Assembly (NCBI RefSeq): GCF_035818475.1
Contig: NZ_JAYMGV010000001.1
Span: 1,364,001 to 1,428,000 of the forward strand
Source: Cognatitamlana sp035818475
GTDB lineage: Bacteria > Bacteroidota > Bacteroidia > Flavobacteriales > Flavobacteriaceae
DNA: 64,000 bases
Direction: 5' to 3'
Position 1 is the stretch's first letter. Every line of letters begins with the position of its first letter. The translations under genes were made by a program, and so were the position numbers. This document shows positions 17,605-26,658 of this stretch, piece by piece. The notes beneath the pieces were generated by a model. The model did not search any database. It was not told where the DNA came from and saw only the letters and a list, made by a program, of their open reading frames with translations.

Positions 17605-17883
17605 ATGATTATGCTGCCGTTTAGATCTGAAATTAGAAACTCCCCAACGCAACCTACCATTAAGATTTTTTTAAGCGATGAATCTTTAGATGAAAGAATT
17701 AAAAAGCATTTAGAGCACTTTAAGGAGATAGAAACCATTGAAATTAGAGAGAGTATTGGTCGTAATAGAGTTGGCGAAAACATTACCGTGTTTTTAAAGG
17801 AAGGGACCGATATCAATAAAATGAAGGCATCCATTGATTCAAGCCTTTGGTGGTATTTTGAGGAAGATATGGTTGATGAATAA
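17605..17883 (+). CDS. Hypothetical protein
   Basis: From the ATG at 17605 the protein has 92 residues (MIMLPFRSEIRNSP...). The frame is open further back to a TTG at 17542, but those 21 residues are unlike a protein start. It looks like a small alpha/beta domain: TIKIFLSDESLDERIKKHL, then a conserved-looking ESIGRNRVGENITVFLKEG, then an acidic end with SLWWYFEEDMVDE. No signal peptide or membrane segment is seen. I do not recognise the family. About 290 bases upstream hold no other gene. Confidence 0.5.
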   Translation: MIMLPFRSEIRNSPTQPTIKIFLSDESLDERIKKHLEHFKEIETIEIRESIGRNRVGENITVFLKEGTDINKMKASIDSSLWWYFEEDMVDE

Positions 17884-17975
17884 GTTATAAACTTCTCAAA
17901 ATTGTCCGAAATAAATAATTCAACAAAGGAAAAACCAAGCTGAAGTTTGGGTAGAGTTTTTTATAATATAAAAAT

Positions 17976-20621
17976 TTATTCTTTTTGATTTGCCAAATAG
18001 GTAATTAAAGAAGAAAATTCTTCAAAAGAAAGGGAGTTTGCTAATCCAGCAGGCATCATGGATGTTTCTAATTCATCTCTACTTATAATATCATCAATCT
18101 TTATAGTGATCTGTTGCCCTGTAATGTCACGCATAACTAATCTCTCTGAAGTTTCCGAAGTCACAAAACCTGCATAACCTTCATCTCCTTTAGTTTTTAC
18201 CAGTACAGTTGCAAATCCTTGTGAGATAGAAGCATTTGGTTTTAAAATAGATTCTGCAATTTGTTCCCTGGACATTATAGAGCCTACCTGCCCCATATAT
18301 GGCCCTTTTAAGGCTTCTCCTTTTTTTATGCTATGGCAGGCAATACAACCTTGTTGTGTGAATAGCTTTTCTCCTTTTTCAGAATCGCCTTTAATTTTAG
18401 AAATGGCTATCATGACATCTTCTATGGATGTTTCTCCAATTTTACCTTTTTTGGTTTTTATCTTTTCAAGGTCAATTTTTTCTTCCTCTTCAACGATTAT
18501 TTCTTCTTTACCGCCAAAAGCTACAATGCCCATACGATGGGTGTCATTTAAATTTGCGAAAAATTCTTTTTCTTCCTTATTTGAATTTTCCCAAGCCCTG
18601 GTTAAAACTGTTTCTATTTTTGGTGAAGATTCCCAGATTATTCCCTTATAATATGGGCCGTGTGTATCCGGACGTGTGCTCCACCACCAAGATCCATCAT
18701 ATGACGCTTCTTGTTTATACAATCTTGATAAAGTTGTTAGTATGTCTTTTTTAAACAAATCATTTTCAGAAGTATCATACGCCGAAATTAATCCGTCTAC
18801 AGCATCATTACTGTACATATATTTTAAAGCCCAAAGCGCTAACTTCGATTCATTAGTTTTAACAGCTTCAACGCATGCGCTAACAGCGTTAATATTTACC
18901 AATGCTTTCACAGCTAAATGCGCAGGAATAATTGCTGCATTTGGTGTAGCGTGTGGCCCTTCGGTTCCGGCTTCAGGAACTATGGCATTGGAAGGAACCG
19001 GTATTTGCAATAATGCTTTTGCAGCTTCTTTTTTACCTAATCTTCCCAGACCAATGATAGCTGCTGTTTGAACCCTTTCAGAGGAATCATTCAATGCTTC
19101 AATGAATAACTCCAAAGGCACATCTTTTAATCTGGATTTACGATCTGTTAGAGCTCGTAAAATAAATTCTTTAACGGCTTTGTCTTTACTTAGCTCAATA
19201 AGGTTCTGAACAGTGCCTTTTTCATTTATTTGAGCATAGGTGTAAATTGCTGCAACTCTATTCGCTAATTCAAGGCTGGTATCTATAGCAATAGCCCAAG
19301 CAGCTTTAGAAGCTTTTCTAGAAGGCCTTTTTATTAATTCTTGTTGAGCATTTAAACGTATACTGGCAGACTTTTCTTTAAGCAAAGCTGCTAATTTTGT
19401 TACTGAAAGTTTTTCAATTTCAGGGAAAGCTTCGTATGTCCAGTTTTTAGGCACTGCCCTTACAACAAAACCTTTTTCAGGGCTTCCCGAATATCCTGCA
19501 CCATCCCAGGCACTCATGAATAGTTGTCCAGACGCATCAATATCTAAATCTGTAATTTGCGAAAGTTTTATAAATTTCTCTTGTGTTTGTTTAAAACTTG
19601 CACCATCAGGAGTTATACGGTGAATAAATAACTGACTTCTTCCCCAATCTGCCATTAAAGGAACCTGATTATATTTTTCTGGCCAACGATAGTCATCCAT
19701 AAACAAGGCACCGGTACCTGACCCTCCTCCAACATCAACAAGTGCTGGTATAATTTCATTTGTAAAGTGTTTAAATAAAACGGGATATCCATATTCTCCT
19801 GATTGTATATGATGTACAAAACGCACATTCCAGCCACCGCCATCATTAGTATTTCCTCTGGTATAAATATTCATATAAGGATCTATAGCAACATCATAAA
19901 TATTTCTCATTCCGTGGGTGTAAATCTCCATTTCGGTTCCGTCTGGCCGAACTCTAACAATACCACCACCAAGCATTGTTAGTTTTTTTCCAGAGCGGTC
20001 TACAGCATCATGAAACCCAAAATCACCAACAGCGATATAAATCCACCCATCAATTCCCATTCTTATGCCATTGGTAGCATGGTCTGTTCCCCTTTTAGCA
20101 AGATATGTTGGTGAGCAAATATTTTCGATTATTGGTTTAGAAGGGCCATCAGCAACATCATCATGATTTTTATCTTCAAAAACAACTAAATCCATTCCGG
20201 TAGCTACACCGGTTTCTTTAGAGAACGTCGTGTGAAGAACAAAGAGTTGATCTCCCAAGCTAATAATACCACGAGGGTTATCTACTTTAGCAAATTCAGA
20301 ATATAGATCTGCTTTACCATCCTTATCACTATCAATAAGTTTTATAATACTTCCTTTACCAGGTTCTTTTCCAAGAGACCCCATCATATCAACACCTACA
20401 TATACCTCACCTGATGGAGAAACAGCAAGGCATGCTGGGCTTGGAACTAAATCTGATCCGGCAAAAGGTATAATAGAAATTTCCTCAGGATTTTCGTTGG
20501 CCTCAATTTTTACATTTATTATGCGATCCTCTATAGGAAGGGCTTTACTTGGGTCTGATCCGCAATTTTGAAACGTAATTATAATAATTACTAAAAAGAG
20601 AAGTTTTAAAAAATAATCCAT
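17976..20621 (-). CDS. Lipoprotein with beta-propeller, HEAT-like repeats and cytochrome c
   Basis: The protein has 881 residues. A lipoprotein signal ends at Cys20 (FQNC). Residues about 45-400 form a propeller like the 'membrane-bound dehydrogenase' domain found in Planctomycetes/Verrucomicrobia and Bacteroidota (ACLAVSPSGEVYVGVD, GIRMGIDGWIYIAVGDFGF, GMRNIYDVAIDPYMNIYTRGN). About 410-640 are HEAT-like helical repeats. The C-terminal cytochrome c has CIACH at 759-763, with a Met ligand probably in SMMPAG. It should oxidise a sugar-like or other alcohol substrate in the periplasm and pass electrons to haem; the substrate is unknown. The gene stands alone next to ahcY. Confidence 0.8.
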   Translation of the reverse strand: MDYFLKLLFLVIIIITFQNCGSDPSKALPIEDRIINVKIEANENPEEISIIPFAGSDLVPSPACLAVSPSGEVYVGVDMMGSLGKEPGKGSIIKLIDSDKDGKADLYSEFAKVDNPRGIISLGDQLFVLHTTFSKETGVATGMDLVVFEDKNHDDVADGPSKPIIENICSPTYLAKRGTDHATNGIRMGIDGWIYIAVGDFGFHDAVDRSGKKLTMLGGGIVRVRPDGTEMEIYTHGMRNIYDVAIDPYMNIYTRGNTNDGGGWNVRFVHHIQSGEYGYPVLFKHFTNEIIPALVDVGGGSGTGALFMDDYRWPEKYNQVPLMADWGRSQLFIHRITPDGASFKQTQEKFIKLSQITDLDIDASGQLFMSAWDGAGYSGSPEKGFVVRAVPKNWTYEAFPEIEKLSVTKLAALLKEKSASIRLNAQQELIKRPSRKASKAAWAIAIDTSLELANRVAAIYTYAQINEKGTVQNLIELSKDKAVKEFILRALTDRKSRLKDVPLELFIEALNDSSERVQTAAIIGLGRLGKKEAAKALLQIPVPSNAIVPEAGTEGPHATPNAAIIPAHLAVKALVNINAVSACVEAVKTNESKLALWALKYMYSNDAVDGLISAYDTSENDLFKKDILTTLSRLYKQEASYDGSWWWSTRPDTHGPYYKGIIWESSPKIETVLTRAWENSNKEEKEFFANLNDTHRMGIVAFGGKEEIIVEEEEKIDLEKIKTKKGKIGETSIEDVMIAISKIKGDSEKGEKLFTQQGCIACHSIKKGEALKGPYMGQVGSIMSREQIAESILKPNASISQGFATVLVKTKGDEGYAGFVTSETSERLVMRDITGQQITIKIDDIISRDELETSMMPAGLANSLSFEEFSSLITYLANQKE

Positions 20622-20782
20622 AAATATTTTTTGTTAAAGTATGAATAAGCCTCTATAGTATTGTTCAAAATTTTTCATTGAAAATAACTGCACAAAAGAT
20701 CAATGCGTTTTTAAATGCTGTAATTTAAGGTTTTATACCATTGTTTTCAATAAACAGTAATGGATTATAATTATAGTATACT

Positions 20783-20818
20783 AAAAAATCCCAAACATAA
20801 TTGCTTGGGACTTTTTTA
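20783..20818 (-). terminator. Intrinsic terminator after ahcY
   Basis: On the minus strand AAAAAAGTCCCAAGC pairs with GTTTGGGATTTTTT, 52 bases past the ahcY stop. The rest of the gap to 20621 shows nothing else. Confidence 0.8.
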
Positions 20819-20869
20819 ATACATAAGGCCTTTTGATTGCACTCAAGAGTGACAGACAATAGGAATTAT

Positions 20870-22186
20870 TTAGTATCTGTAATGTTCTGGTTTATAAGGC
20901 CCATCAACAGTAACGCCAATATAAGCGGCCTGATCTTCTTTAAGCTCAGTAAGTTCAACACCAATTTTAGCTAAGTGTAATTTAGCTACTTTTTCATCTA
21001 AGTGTTTTGGTAGCATATACACTTTGTTTTCATAAGCTTCAACATTGTTCCAAAGTTCAATCTGAGCCAAAGTTTGGTTTGTAAACGAGTTACTCATAAC
21101 AAAACTTGGGTGTCCGGTAGCACAACCTAAATTCACTAAACGTCCCTCTGCTAATATGATAATATCTTTACCATCAACAGTATATTTATCAACCTGCGGT
21201 TTTATGGTGTTTTTGGTATGGCCGTAATTTTCGTTTAACCAGGCCATTTGAATTTCGTTATCAAAATGCCCAATATTACAAACTATGGTTTTATCTTTCA
21301 GGGCTTTAAAATGCTCAGCACGAACAATATCTTTATTTCCTGTAGTGGTAATTACAATATCAGTATTGGTAATAACGGTTTCCAGTTTTTTAACCTCAAA
21401 ACCATCCATAGCTGCTTGTAAGGCACAGATAGGATCAATTTCTGTAACGGTAACAATACTTCCGGCTCCTTTAAAAGACGCCGCAGTACCTTTACCAACA
21501 TCACCATAACCACAAACGGTTACACGTTTTCCCGCTAACATAATATCTGTGGCACGACGAATTGCATCCACAGCACTTTCTTTACAACCGTATTTATTAT
21601 CAAATTTAGATTTAGTAACAGAATCGTTGACGTTAATGGCCGGCATTGGAAGTGTTCCGTTTTTAACACGTTCATACAACCTGTGAACACCGGTTGTAGT
21701 TTCTTCAGATAACCCGTTAATTCCGGAAGCTAATTCAGGGTATTTATCTAAAACCATATTGGTTAAATCCCCGCCATCATCAAGAATCATGTTTAATGGT
21801 TTTCGCTCTTCTCCAAAGAACAGTGTTTGCTCAATACACCAGTCAAATTCCTCTTCAGTCATATCTTTCCATGCATAAACAGCTGTTCCCGCAGCAGCAA
21901 TAGCCGCAGCAGCCTGATCTTGAGTTGAAAAAATATTACATGAACTCCAGGTAACTTCAGCTCCAAGAGCCTGTAAAGTTTCAATCAATACAGCGGTTTG
22001 TATAGTCATATGTAAACATCCGGCAATACGTGCACCCTTTAGGGGTTGTTCTTCTTTATACTCTTCACGAAGACTCATAAGTCCCGGCATTTCTGCTTCT
22101 GCTAGTTCTATTTCTTTTCGCCCCCAGTCAGCTAGAGAAATGTCTTTTACTTTATTGGCTACGTAAGGAATTGTTTTTGTACTCAT
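20870..22186 (-). CDS. ahcY: Adenosylhomocysteinase
   Basis: About 438 residues from MSTKTIPYVANKVKD; a start six codons earlier (22204) is also open but adds a tail not usual in homologues. Visible are the substrate-site segment HMTIQTAVLIETL, SSCNIFSTQDQAAAAIA, the NAD-binding GYGDVGKGTAASFKGAGS and the ending DGPYKPEHYRY. It hydrolyses S-adenosylhomocysteine to adenosine and homocysteine, keeping methylation reactions running. Monocistronic with its own promoter and terminator. Confidence 0.98.
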   Translation of the reverse strand: MSTKTIPYVANKVKDISLADWGRKEIELAEAEMPGLMSLREEYKEEQPLKGARIAGCLHMTIQTAVLIETLQALGAEVTWSSCNIFSTQDQAAAAIAAAGTAVYAWKDMTEEEFDWCIEQTLFFGEERKPLNMILDDGGDLTNMVLDKYPELASGINGLSEETTTGVHRLYERVKNGTLPMPAINVNDSVTKSKFDNKYGCKESAVDAIRRATDIMLAGKRVTVCGYGDVGKGTAASFKGAGSIVTVTEIDPICALQAAMDGFEVKKLETVITNTDIVITTTGNKDIVRAEHFKALKDKTIVCNIGHFDNEIQMAWLNENYGHTKNTIKPQVDKYTVDGKDIIILAEGRLVNLGCATGHPSFVMSNSFTNQTLAQIELWNNVEAYENKVYMLPKHLDEKVAKLHLAKIGVELTELKEDQAAYIGVTVDGPYKPEHYRY

Positions 22187-22286
22187 ATCAATTTTTCTTT
22201 TCATTTTAAAACTTAAACATCATTGTGATTAGTGCTTAAAATACTTAAATTCGCTAACCAAATTGTTTAATCCGCTTTAGGCGGTG

Positions 22287-22294
22287 CAAAGATA
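22287..22294 (-). promoter_or_regulatory. Putative -7 element for ahcY
   Basis: TATCTTTG on the minus strand matches TAnnTTTG. Just downstream in the transcript is the short hairpin CCGCCTAAAGCGG (22272-22284). No SAM or SAH riboswitch motif was recognised in this leader. Confidence 0.5.
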
Positions 22295-22317
22295 ACTAAT
22301 AACTTTCAGAATATTAA

Positions 22318-22944
22318 ATGCCTCTATTTAAAACCATTGTAGCAAACTCACAAACTACAGTTAAAATATGGAAGATTGATGAATCCTATGATGATTTAAT
22401 GAATCCTCTAACCCTAAAACCGGATACGTTAAACCGTGTTTTAGGGATGAAAAGTGAGTTGCACCAACGTGGTTTTCTGAGTGTAAGGCATCTGTTACGG
22501 GAATTCGGATATACAGACGCAGACTTATTTTATGATGAAAACGGAAAACCCCATTTAAAAGATGGCCGGCAGATATCTATTACACACTCCTTTAATTTTT
22601 CGGCTGTTATTGTTAGTGATATAGTTGTTGGTATTGATATAGAGAAACAAAGAGATAAAATCTCAATAATTGCACATAAATTTATTGATTATGAGTTTAA
22701 TTATTTAAATGAGAATGATACAGAATATATAAAGAAACTAACCGCTATTTGGTGTGTAAAAGAATCGTTATACAAACTATTTGCAACACCGGGGTTGAGT
22801 TTTAAAAATTGTTTTTTGGTCATTCCTTTTTCGCTTAGTGATACTGAAACAGTAGCCTGGATTGATTATAAGAAACAAAAACACCGTTATACCATTCACT
22901 TTTTAGAATTTGAGGGTTTCACCTGTGCCTATGCCATAGCTTAA
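22318..22944 (+). CDS. 4'-phosphopantetheinyl transferase superfamily protein
   Basis: The 208-residue protein shows the Sfp/AcpS superfamily signature: VGIDIEKQRDK with the magnesium-binding Asp and Glu, and IWCVKESLYKLF with the Trp, Lys and Glu residues. SITHSFNFSAV is the conserved Ser-His segment. It transfers phosphopantetheine from CoA to a carrier protein, probably the fatty-acid ACP. The stop overlaps the next gene by one base (TAATG). It begins a run of seven packed genes up to 27062. Confidence 0.9.
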   Translation: MPLFKTIVANSQTTVKIWKIDESYDDLMNPLTLKPDTLNRVLGMKSELHQRGFLSVRHLLREFGYTDADLFYDENGKPHLKDGRQISITHSFNFSAVIVSDIVVGIDIEKQRDKISIIAHKFIDYEFNYLNENDTEYIKKLTAIWCVKESLYKLFATPGLSFKNCFLVIPFSLSDTETVAWIDYKKQKHRYTIHFLEFEGFTCAYAIA

Positions 22945-23666
22945 TGAGTGTCTATCAAAACATATTAGCTGCCATAGAGAATCAGGAGAAGCTTTTAGCT
23001 GTTTTAATAGACCCTGATAAATTCCCTGTTGAAAAAACACGTGGTTTTATTGAAAAAGTGAATGTTTCAGTAGCTACACATATTTTTGTTGGGGGGAGTA
23101 CTGTTGAAGCCGAAGCAACGGAGGTGTTAGTTAATGAAATTAAAAAATACACAAAATTGCCGGTAGTTTTATTTCCTGGCGATGTTACACAAATCACAGA
23201 TAAGGCAGATGTGCTTTTGTTTTTGTCGTTACTATCAGGCAGGAATTCAGATTATTTAATAGGAAAGCATGTAGAGGCTATTCCAAAGTTAAAAGATACA
23301 AATCTTGAAGTGGTTCCAACAGGTTATATCCTAATTGATAGTGGAGCGGTTACAGCCGTAGAGAAGGTAACAGGAACTAAACCCTTATCAAGAGATGATA
23401 TTCAAATTGTAAAAGATACCGCTATTGCTGGACAGTTTCTAGGAATGAAACTAATATATTTGGAAGCAGGAAGCGGTGCTAAAAATGCTTTGACTAAAGC
23501 GATTATTGGTATGGTTAAAAAAGAATTAAAAATTCCATTGATTGTTGGTGGAGGTATTAAGAATAGTCAACAATTGGAAAGTGCCTATAAAGCAGGAGCA
23601 GACTTAGTGGTTATTGGTACTGCTTTTGAAGAAAATGAATCGTTTTTTGATACTTTGAGAAAGTAA
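22944..23666 (+). CDS. Geranylgeranylglyceryl/heptaprenylglyceryl phosphate synthase family
   Basis: The 240-residue TIM barrel is of the PcrB/GGGP synthase family: LLAVLIDPDKFPVEK at the first strand, THIFVGGSTVEA, VPTGYILIDSG, YLEAGSGAKN, and the phosphate-binding VGGGIKNSQQLESAYKAGADLVVIGTAFEEN. These enzymes join a polyprenyl diphosphate to sn-glycerol-1-phosphate. The family is best known from archaeal lipids, but Bacteroidota carry members whose product is little studied. It is coupled to the PPTase gene by stop/start overlap. Confidence 0.92.
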   Translation: MSVYQNILAAIENQEKLLAVLIDPDKFPVEKTRGFIEKVNVSVATHIFVGGSTVEAEATEVLVNEIKKYTKLPVVLFPGDVTQITDKADVLLFLSLLSGRNSDYLIGKHVEAIPKLKDTNLEVVPTGYILIDSGAVTAVEKVTGTKPLSRDDIQIVKDTAIAGQFLGMKLIYLEAGSGAKNALTKAIIGMVKKELKIPLIVGGGIKNSQQLESAYKAGADLVVIGTAFEENESFFDTLRK

Positions 23667-23699
23667 ATGATCAAAATGAAATTTATAAATAAAGAATAA

Positions 23700-23960
23700 A
23701 TGAAAATATCAGTAGAGTTAACATTAACACCGTTGCAAGACAACTTTGAGCCTGCAATTATAAATTTTATAAAAAAGTTAAGGGCATCAGGCTTAAAAGT
23801 AATGGAAAATCCTCTAAGTACACAGGTTTATGGTGATTATGATGACGTTATGTCTATACTTACAACTGAAATCAAAGAAGCTTTTGAATTAATAGAACGA
23901 GGCTTGCTATATATGAAAATAGTAAAATCAGACAGATACGATTATGAGCCCCGTTTTTGA
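23700..23960 (+). CDS. YkoF/MTH1187-type thiamine-binding protein
   Basis: The 86-residue single domain (MKISVELTLTPLQDNFEP, NFIKKLRASGLKVMENPLSTQVYGDYDDVM) matches the small thiamine-binding family related to YkoF and MTH1187. It probably binds thiamine or its pyrimidine precursor in the cytoplasm. The gene overlaps the following pnuC by 17 bases, linking it to vitamin uptake. The ligand is inferred from family and context. Confidence 0.82.
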   Translation: MKISVELTLTPLQDNFEPAIINFIKKLRASGLKVMENPLSTQVYGDYDDVMSILTTEIKEAFELIERGLLYMKIVKSDRYDYEPRF

Positions 23961-24576
23961 TTGGTTTTTTTCACAATACCAAGGTATTCCAATGCACCTT
24001 ATTGTGTTGGAAATTATAGGTGTGTTTTTTGGGTTTTTAAGCGTTTGGTATTCTAAGCAAGAGCATATTTGGGTATACCCTACAGGGATTATAAGTACAG
24101 CCATATTTGTTTATATACTTTGGATATACACCTTATTGGGAGATATGCTTATTAACGGGTATTATTTTATCATGAGTGTTTATGGTTGGTATTATTGGAC
24201 CAGAAAGGATGCCAATGAGAATGAGGTGCCTGTAACAGTTGCAACAAAAAATGAGCAGTTGTGGGGTATTATTATATTTTTACTAACTATGGGGTTTGTA
24301 GTTATAGTATATATGTTAAATGATAAGTTTAATGACTGGACAGCCTATATAGACACTTTAACCACTGCTATATTTTTTGTAGGGATGTGGCTTATGGCTA
24401 AAAAGAAACTTGAGAATTGGGTGTTTTGGATTATTGGAGATGTTATTTCGGTACCTTTATACCTTTATAAAGGATTGGTATTTACGTCATTTCAATATTT
24501 TTTATTTACAATAATTGCTATTTATGGTTATAAAGCATGGAAGAAAAGTATAAGCAACAACCTTCAAATTGCTTAA
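23944..24576 (+). CDS. pnuC: PnuC-family vitamin transporter (thiamine or nicotinamide riboside)
   Basis: The 210-residue protein has about seven membrane segments and PnuC features: VYGWYYWTRKD, WTAYIDTLTTAIFFVGMWLMAKKKLENWVFWIIGDVISVPLYLYKGL. PnuC proteins facilitate uptake of non-phosphorylated vitamins, which are then trapped by a kinase. Here a NadR-like kinase overlaps by 40 bases downstream and a thiamine-binding protein overlaps by 17 upstream, so either thiamine (PnuT) or nicotinamide riboside is possible. It uses long gene overlaps on both sides. Confidence 0.9.
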   Translation: MSPVFDWFFSQYQGIPMHLIVLEIIGVFFGFLSVWYSKQEHIWVYPTGIISTAIFVYILWIYTLLGDMLINGYYFIMSVYGWYYWTRKDANENEVPVTVATKNEQLWGIIIFLLTMGFVVIVYMLNDKFNDWTAYIDTLTTAIFFVGMWLMAKKKLENWVFWIIGDVISVPLYLYKGLVFTSFQYFLFTIIAIYGYKAWKKSISNNLQIA

Positions 24577-25118
24577 AAGTTGTTTTGTTTGGCCCGGAAT
24601 CTACCGGGAAAACTACACTTTCAAGGCAGTTAGCAAGATATTATAGTTCTGTTTGGGTACCGGAGTATGCACGTGAGTATCTTCAAAATAAATGGAATAA
24701 TGAGCGCAAAACATGTGAGCCGAAAGATTTACTACCTATTGCAGAAGGGCAGATGAGATTTGAAAATGAGTTGTCAAAAAAAACAGATTCGGTTTTGATT
24801 TGTGATACAGACCTGTTGGAAACCAAAGTATATTCTGAAGCTTATTATTTAGGAAGTTGTGACCCAATTCTTGAAAAACATGCATTAGAAAATACCTATG
24901 ATTTATATTTTTTAACCTATATTGATACACCCTGGGAAGCAGACGATTTAAGGGATAAGCCGGAACATAGAATGGAAATGTTTCAAGCTTTTCAAAATAC
25001 CTTAAAAAAATATAACAGACCTTATATTTTGCTTAAAGGCGATAAAAAAGAACGCCTTAAAAAAGCAATCAGGTGTATTGATGAATTACTGAAAAAGAAA
25101 AATAATGTTTACAGATAG
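24537..25118 (+). CDS. NadR-like P-loop kinase (AAA family)
   Basis: The 193-residue protein has Walker A in LFGPESTGKTTLSRQ, then VPEYAREYL and SVLICDTDLLETKVYSE. It matches the ribosylnicotinamide-kinase half of NadR, without the adenylyltransferase half. As partner of PnuC it should phosphorylate the imported vitamin, driving uptake. With a YkoF-like gene upstream the substrate could be thiamine instead of nicotinamide riboside. It overlaps pnuC by 40 bases and the next gene by 14. Confidence 0.85.
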   Translation: MEEKYKQQPSNCLKVVLFGPESTGKTTLSRQLARYYSSVWVPEYAREYLQNKWNNERKTCEPKDLLPIAEGQMRFENELSKKTDSVLICDTDLLETKVYSEAYYLGSCDPILEKHALENTYDLYFLTYIDTPWEADDLRDKPEHRMEMFQAFQNTLKKYNRPYILLKGDKKERLKKAIRCIDELLKKKNNVYR

Positions 25119-26658
25119 AGATATTAAACAAATACATGATAAAGGTATTAGCCTGGATCAGGTCAATGCTCAGATCAAACGATTAAAGAATGGAATGTCA
25201 CATTCTAATTTAGTAGCAGCTGCCACTTTAGGGAAAGGAATTGAACATTATGATGAAAGGGAAATTCAAACCTATATTGAATTATACGAGGTTAGTCAAA
25301 AGCATTTGTCTATAGTCAAGTTTGTGCCGGCCTCTGGTGCAGCAACAAGAATGTTTAAGTTTTTATTTCAATTTATAAAAAACTTTAACCCGTCAAAGGA
25401 AAGTATAGATAAATATGTTGAAAGGCAAAATGATACTTTAATAGAAATATTTGCTGATAATTTGGAAAAGTTTCCATTTTATACTGAAGTTATTGAAAAA
25501 GTTAGATTAGAAACCCCGGATTTTAATAATGTTTCCAATGATAAAAAACTGTTACAGTTTGTTAAAATAATGCTGGATGATTCAGGGCTTAACTATAATT
25601 TTTTACCTAAAGGATTATTTCCATTCCATAAATATGGAGCTAGTATAGTAACTGCTTTTCAAGAACACTTAGTTGAGTCTGCTCTATATGGATCTTCAAA
25701 CGGAGTATCTAACCTCCATTTTACAGTCTCAGAAAAACACCATAATTATTTTTTAAGGGAACTTAATCAGATTAGAGAGGCATTAGAAAAGCATATGGGA
25801 ACCACTTTTAATGTGTCGTTTTCATATCAACAAGAAATTACAGAAACAGTAGCTTTAGTTGCAAAAGATAAGATCTGTAGAAAAGAAGACAACTCCATTT
25901 TATTTAGACCGGCAGGACACGGGGCGCTTTTAGAGAATTTAAACGATTTAAATAATGACATTATTTTTATAAAAAATATTGACAATGTTGTAGTTTCTAA
26001 TAAGAACGCTGCTATTTCATATCACAAAAAATTATTAGCCGGTGTATTATTAGAAGCTCAGCAGATCGTGTTTTCGTATTTAAATAAATTGGATGATGCT
26101 AATTTAACGGAATCTGATTTCAAAGTTATGCTGTTGTTTTTACGTTATAGGTTAAACGTATCTGTAAATATTAATTTTGATGAATTTACAGCAGAAGAAA
26201 AAACAGCCTACTTAAGGAAAAAGCTTAATAGACCCATTCGTGTATGTGGGATGGTTAAAAATGAAGGAGAGCCTGGAGGGGGACCATTTTGGGTTAAAGA
26301 TAAGAATGGAGAAATATCTCTTCAAATTGTTGAATTTGCACAGATTGATTTTAGCAGAAAGAACCAACAGAGTATTGTATATAAAGCCACACATTTTAAT
26401 CCTACAGATTTGGTTTGCGGCGTCAAGAATTACAAGGGTGAAAAATTTGATCTTAAAGAGTTTGTTGATCCGGAAGCCGCATTTATAACCAAAAAGACAC
26501 ATGATGGTGTTGAGATTAAAGCGCTTGAACTACCTGGGTTATGGAATGGTAGTATGGCACATTGGAATTCTATTTTTGTTGAGGTACCTCTGGAAACTTT
26601 TAATTCGGTAAAGACAGTAAATGATTTGCTAAAACCAGCGCATCAATCCATATCATGA
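25105..26658 (+). CDS. DUF4301 family protein
   Basis: The 517-residue cytoplasmic protein has conserved-looking blocks VKFVPASGAATRMFKFL, LPKGLFPFHKYG, SILFRPAGHGALLENLND, RVCGMVKNEGEPGGGPFW and LPGLWNGSMAHWNSIFVEVP. These match my memory of DUF4301. The GAATRMFK and HGALLENLN blocks recall sugar-nucleotidyltransferase-like proteins, but no activity is established. Overlaps on both sides (14 and 4 bases) show it belongs to the same transcript as the PnuC and kinase genes. Confidence 0.8.
   Translation: MFTDRDIKQIHDKGISLDQVNAQIKRLKNGMSHSNLVAAATLGKGIEHYDEREIQTYIELYEVSQKHLSIVKFVPASGAATRMFKFLFQFIKNFNPSKESIDKYVERQNDTLIEIFADNLEKFPFYTEVIEKVRLETPDFNNVSNDKKLLQFVKIMLDDSGLNYNFLPKGLFPFHKYGASIVTAFQEHLVESALYGSSNGVSNLHFTVSEKHHNYFLRELNQIREALEKHMGTTFNVSFSYQQEITETVALVAKDKICRKEDNSILFRPAGHGALLENLNDLNNDIIFIKNIDNVVVSNKNAAISYHKKLLAGVLLEAQQIVFSYLNKLDDANLTESDFKVMLLFLRYRLNVSVNINFDEFTAEEKTAYLRKKLNRPIRVCGMVKNEGEPGGGPFWVKDKNGEISLQIVEFAQIDFSRKNQQSIVYKATHFNPTDLVCGVKNYKGEKFDLKEFVDPEAAFITKKTHDGVEIKALELPGLWNGSMAHWNSIFVEVPLETFNSVKTVNDLLKPAHQSIS

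Noticed and set aside
17884..17975. Terminator between the hypothetical gene and the cytochrome lipoprotein gene
   Set aside because: The possible stem (AACCAAGC / TTTGGGT) is short and imperfect.
22201..22317. SAM/SAH riboswitch before ahcY
   Set aside because: Only a small hairpin (CCGCCTAAAGCGG) is present; none of the known conserved riboswitch cores was recognised.
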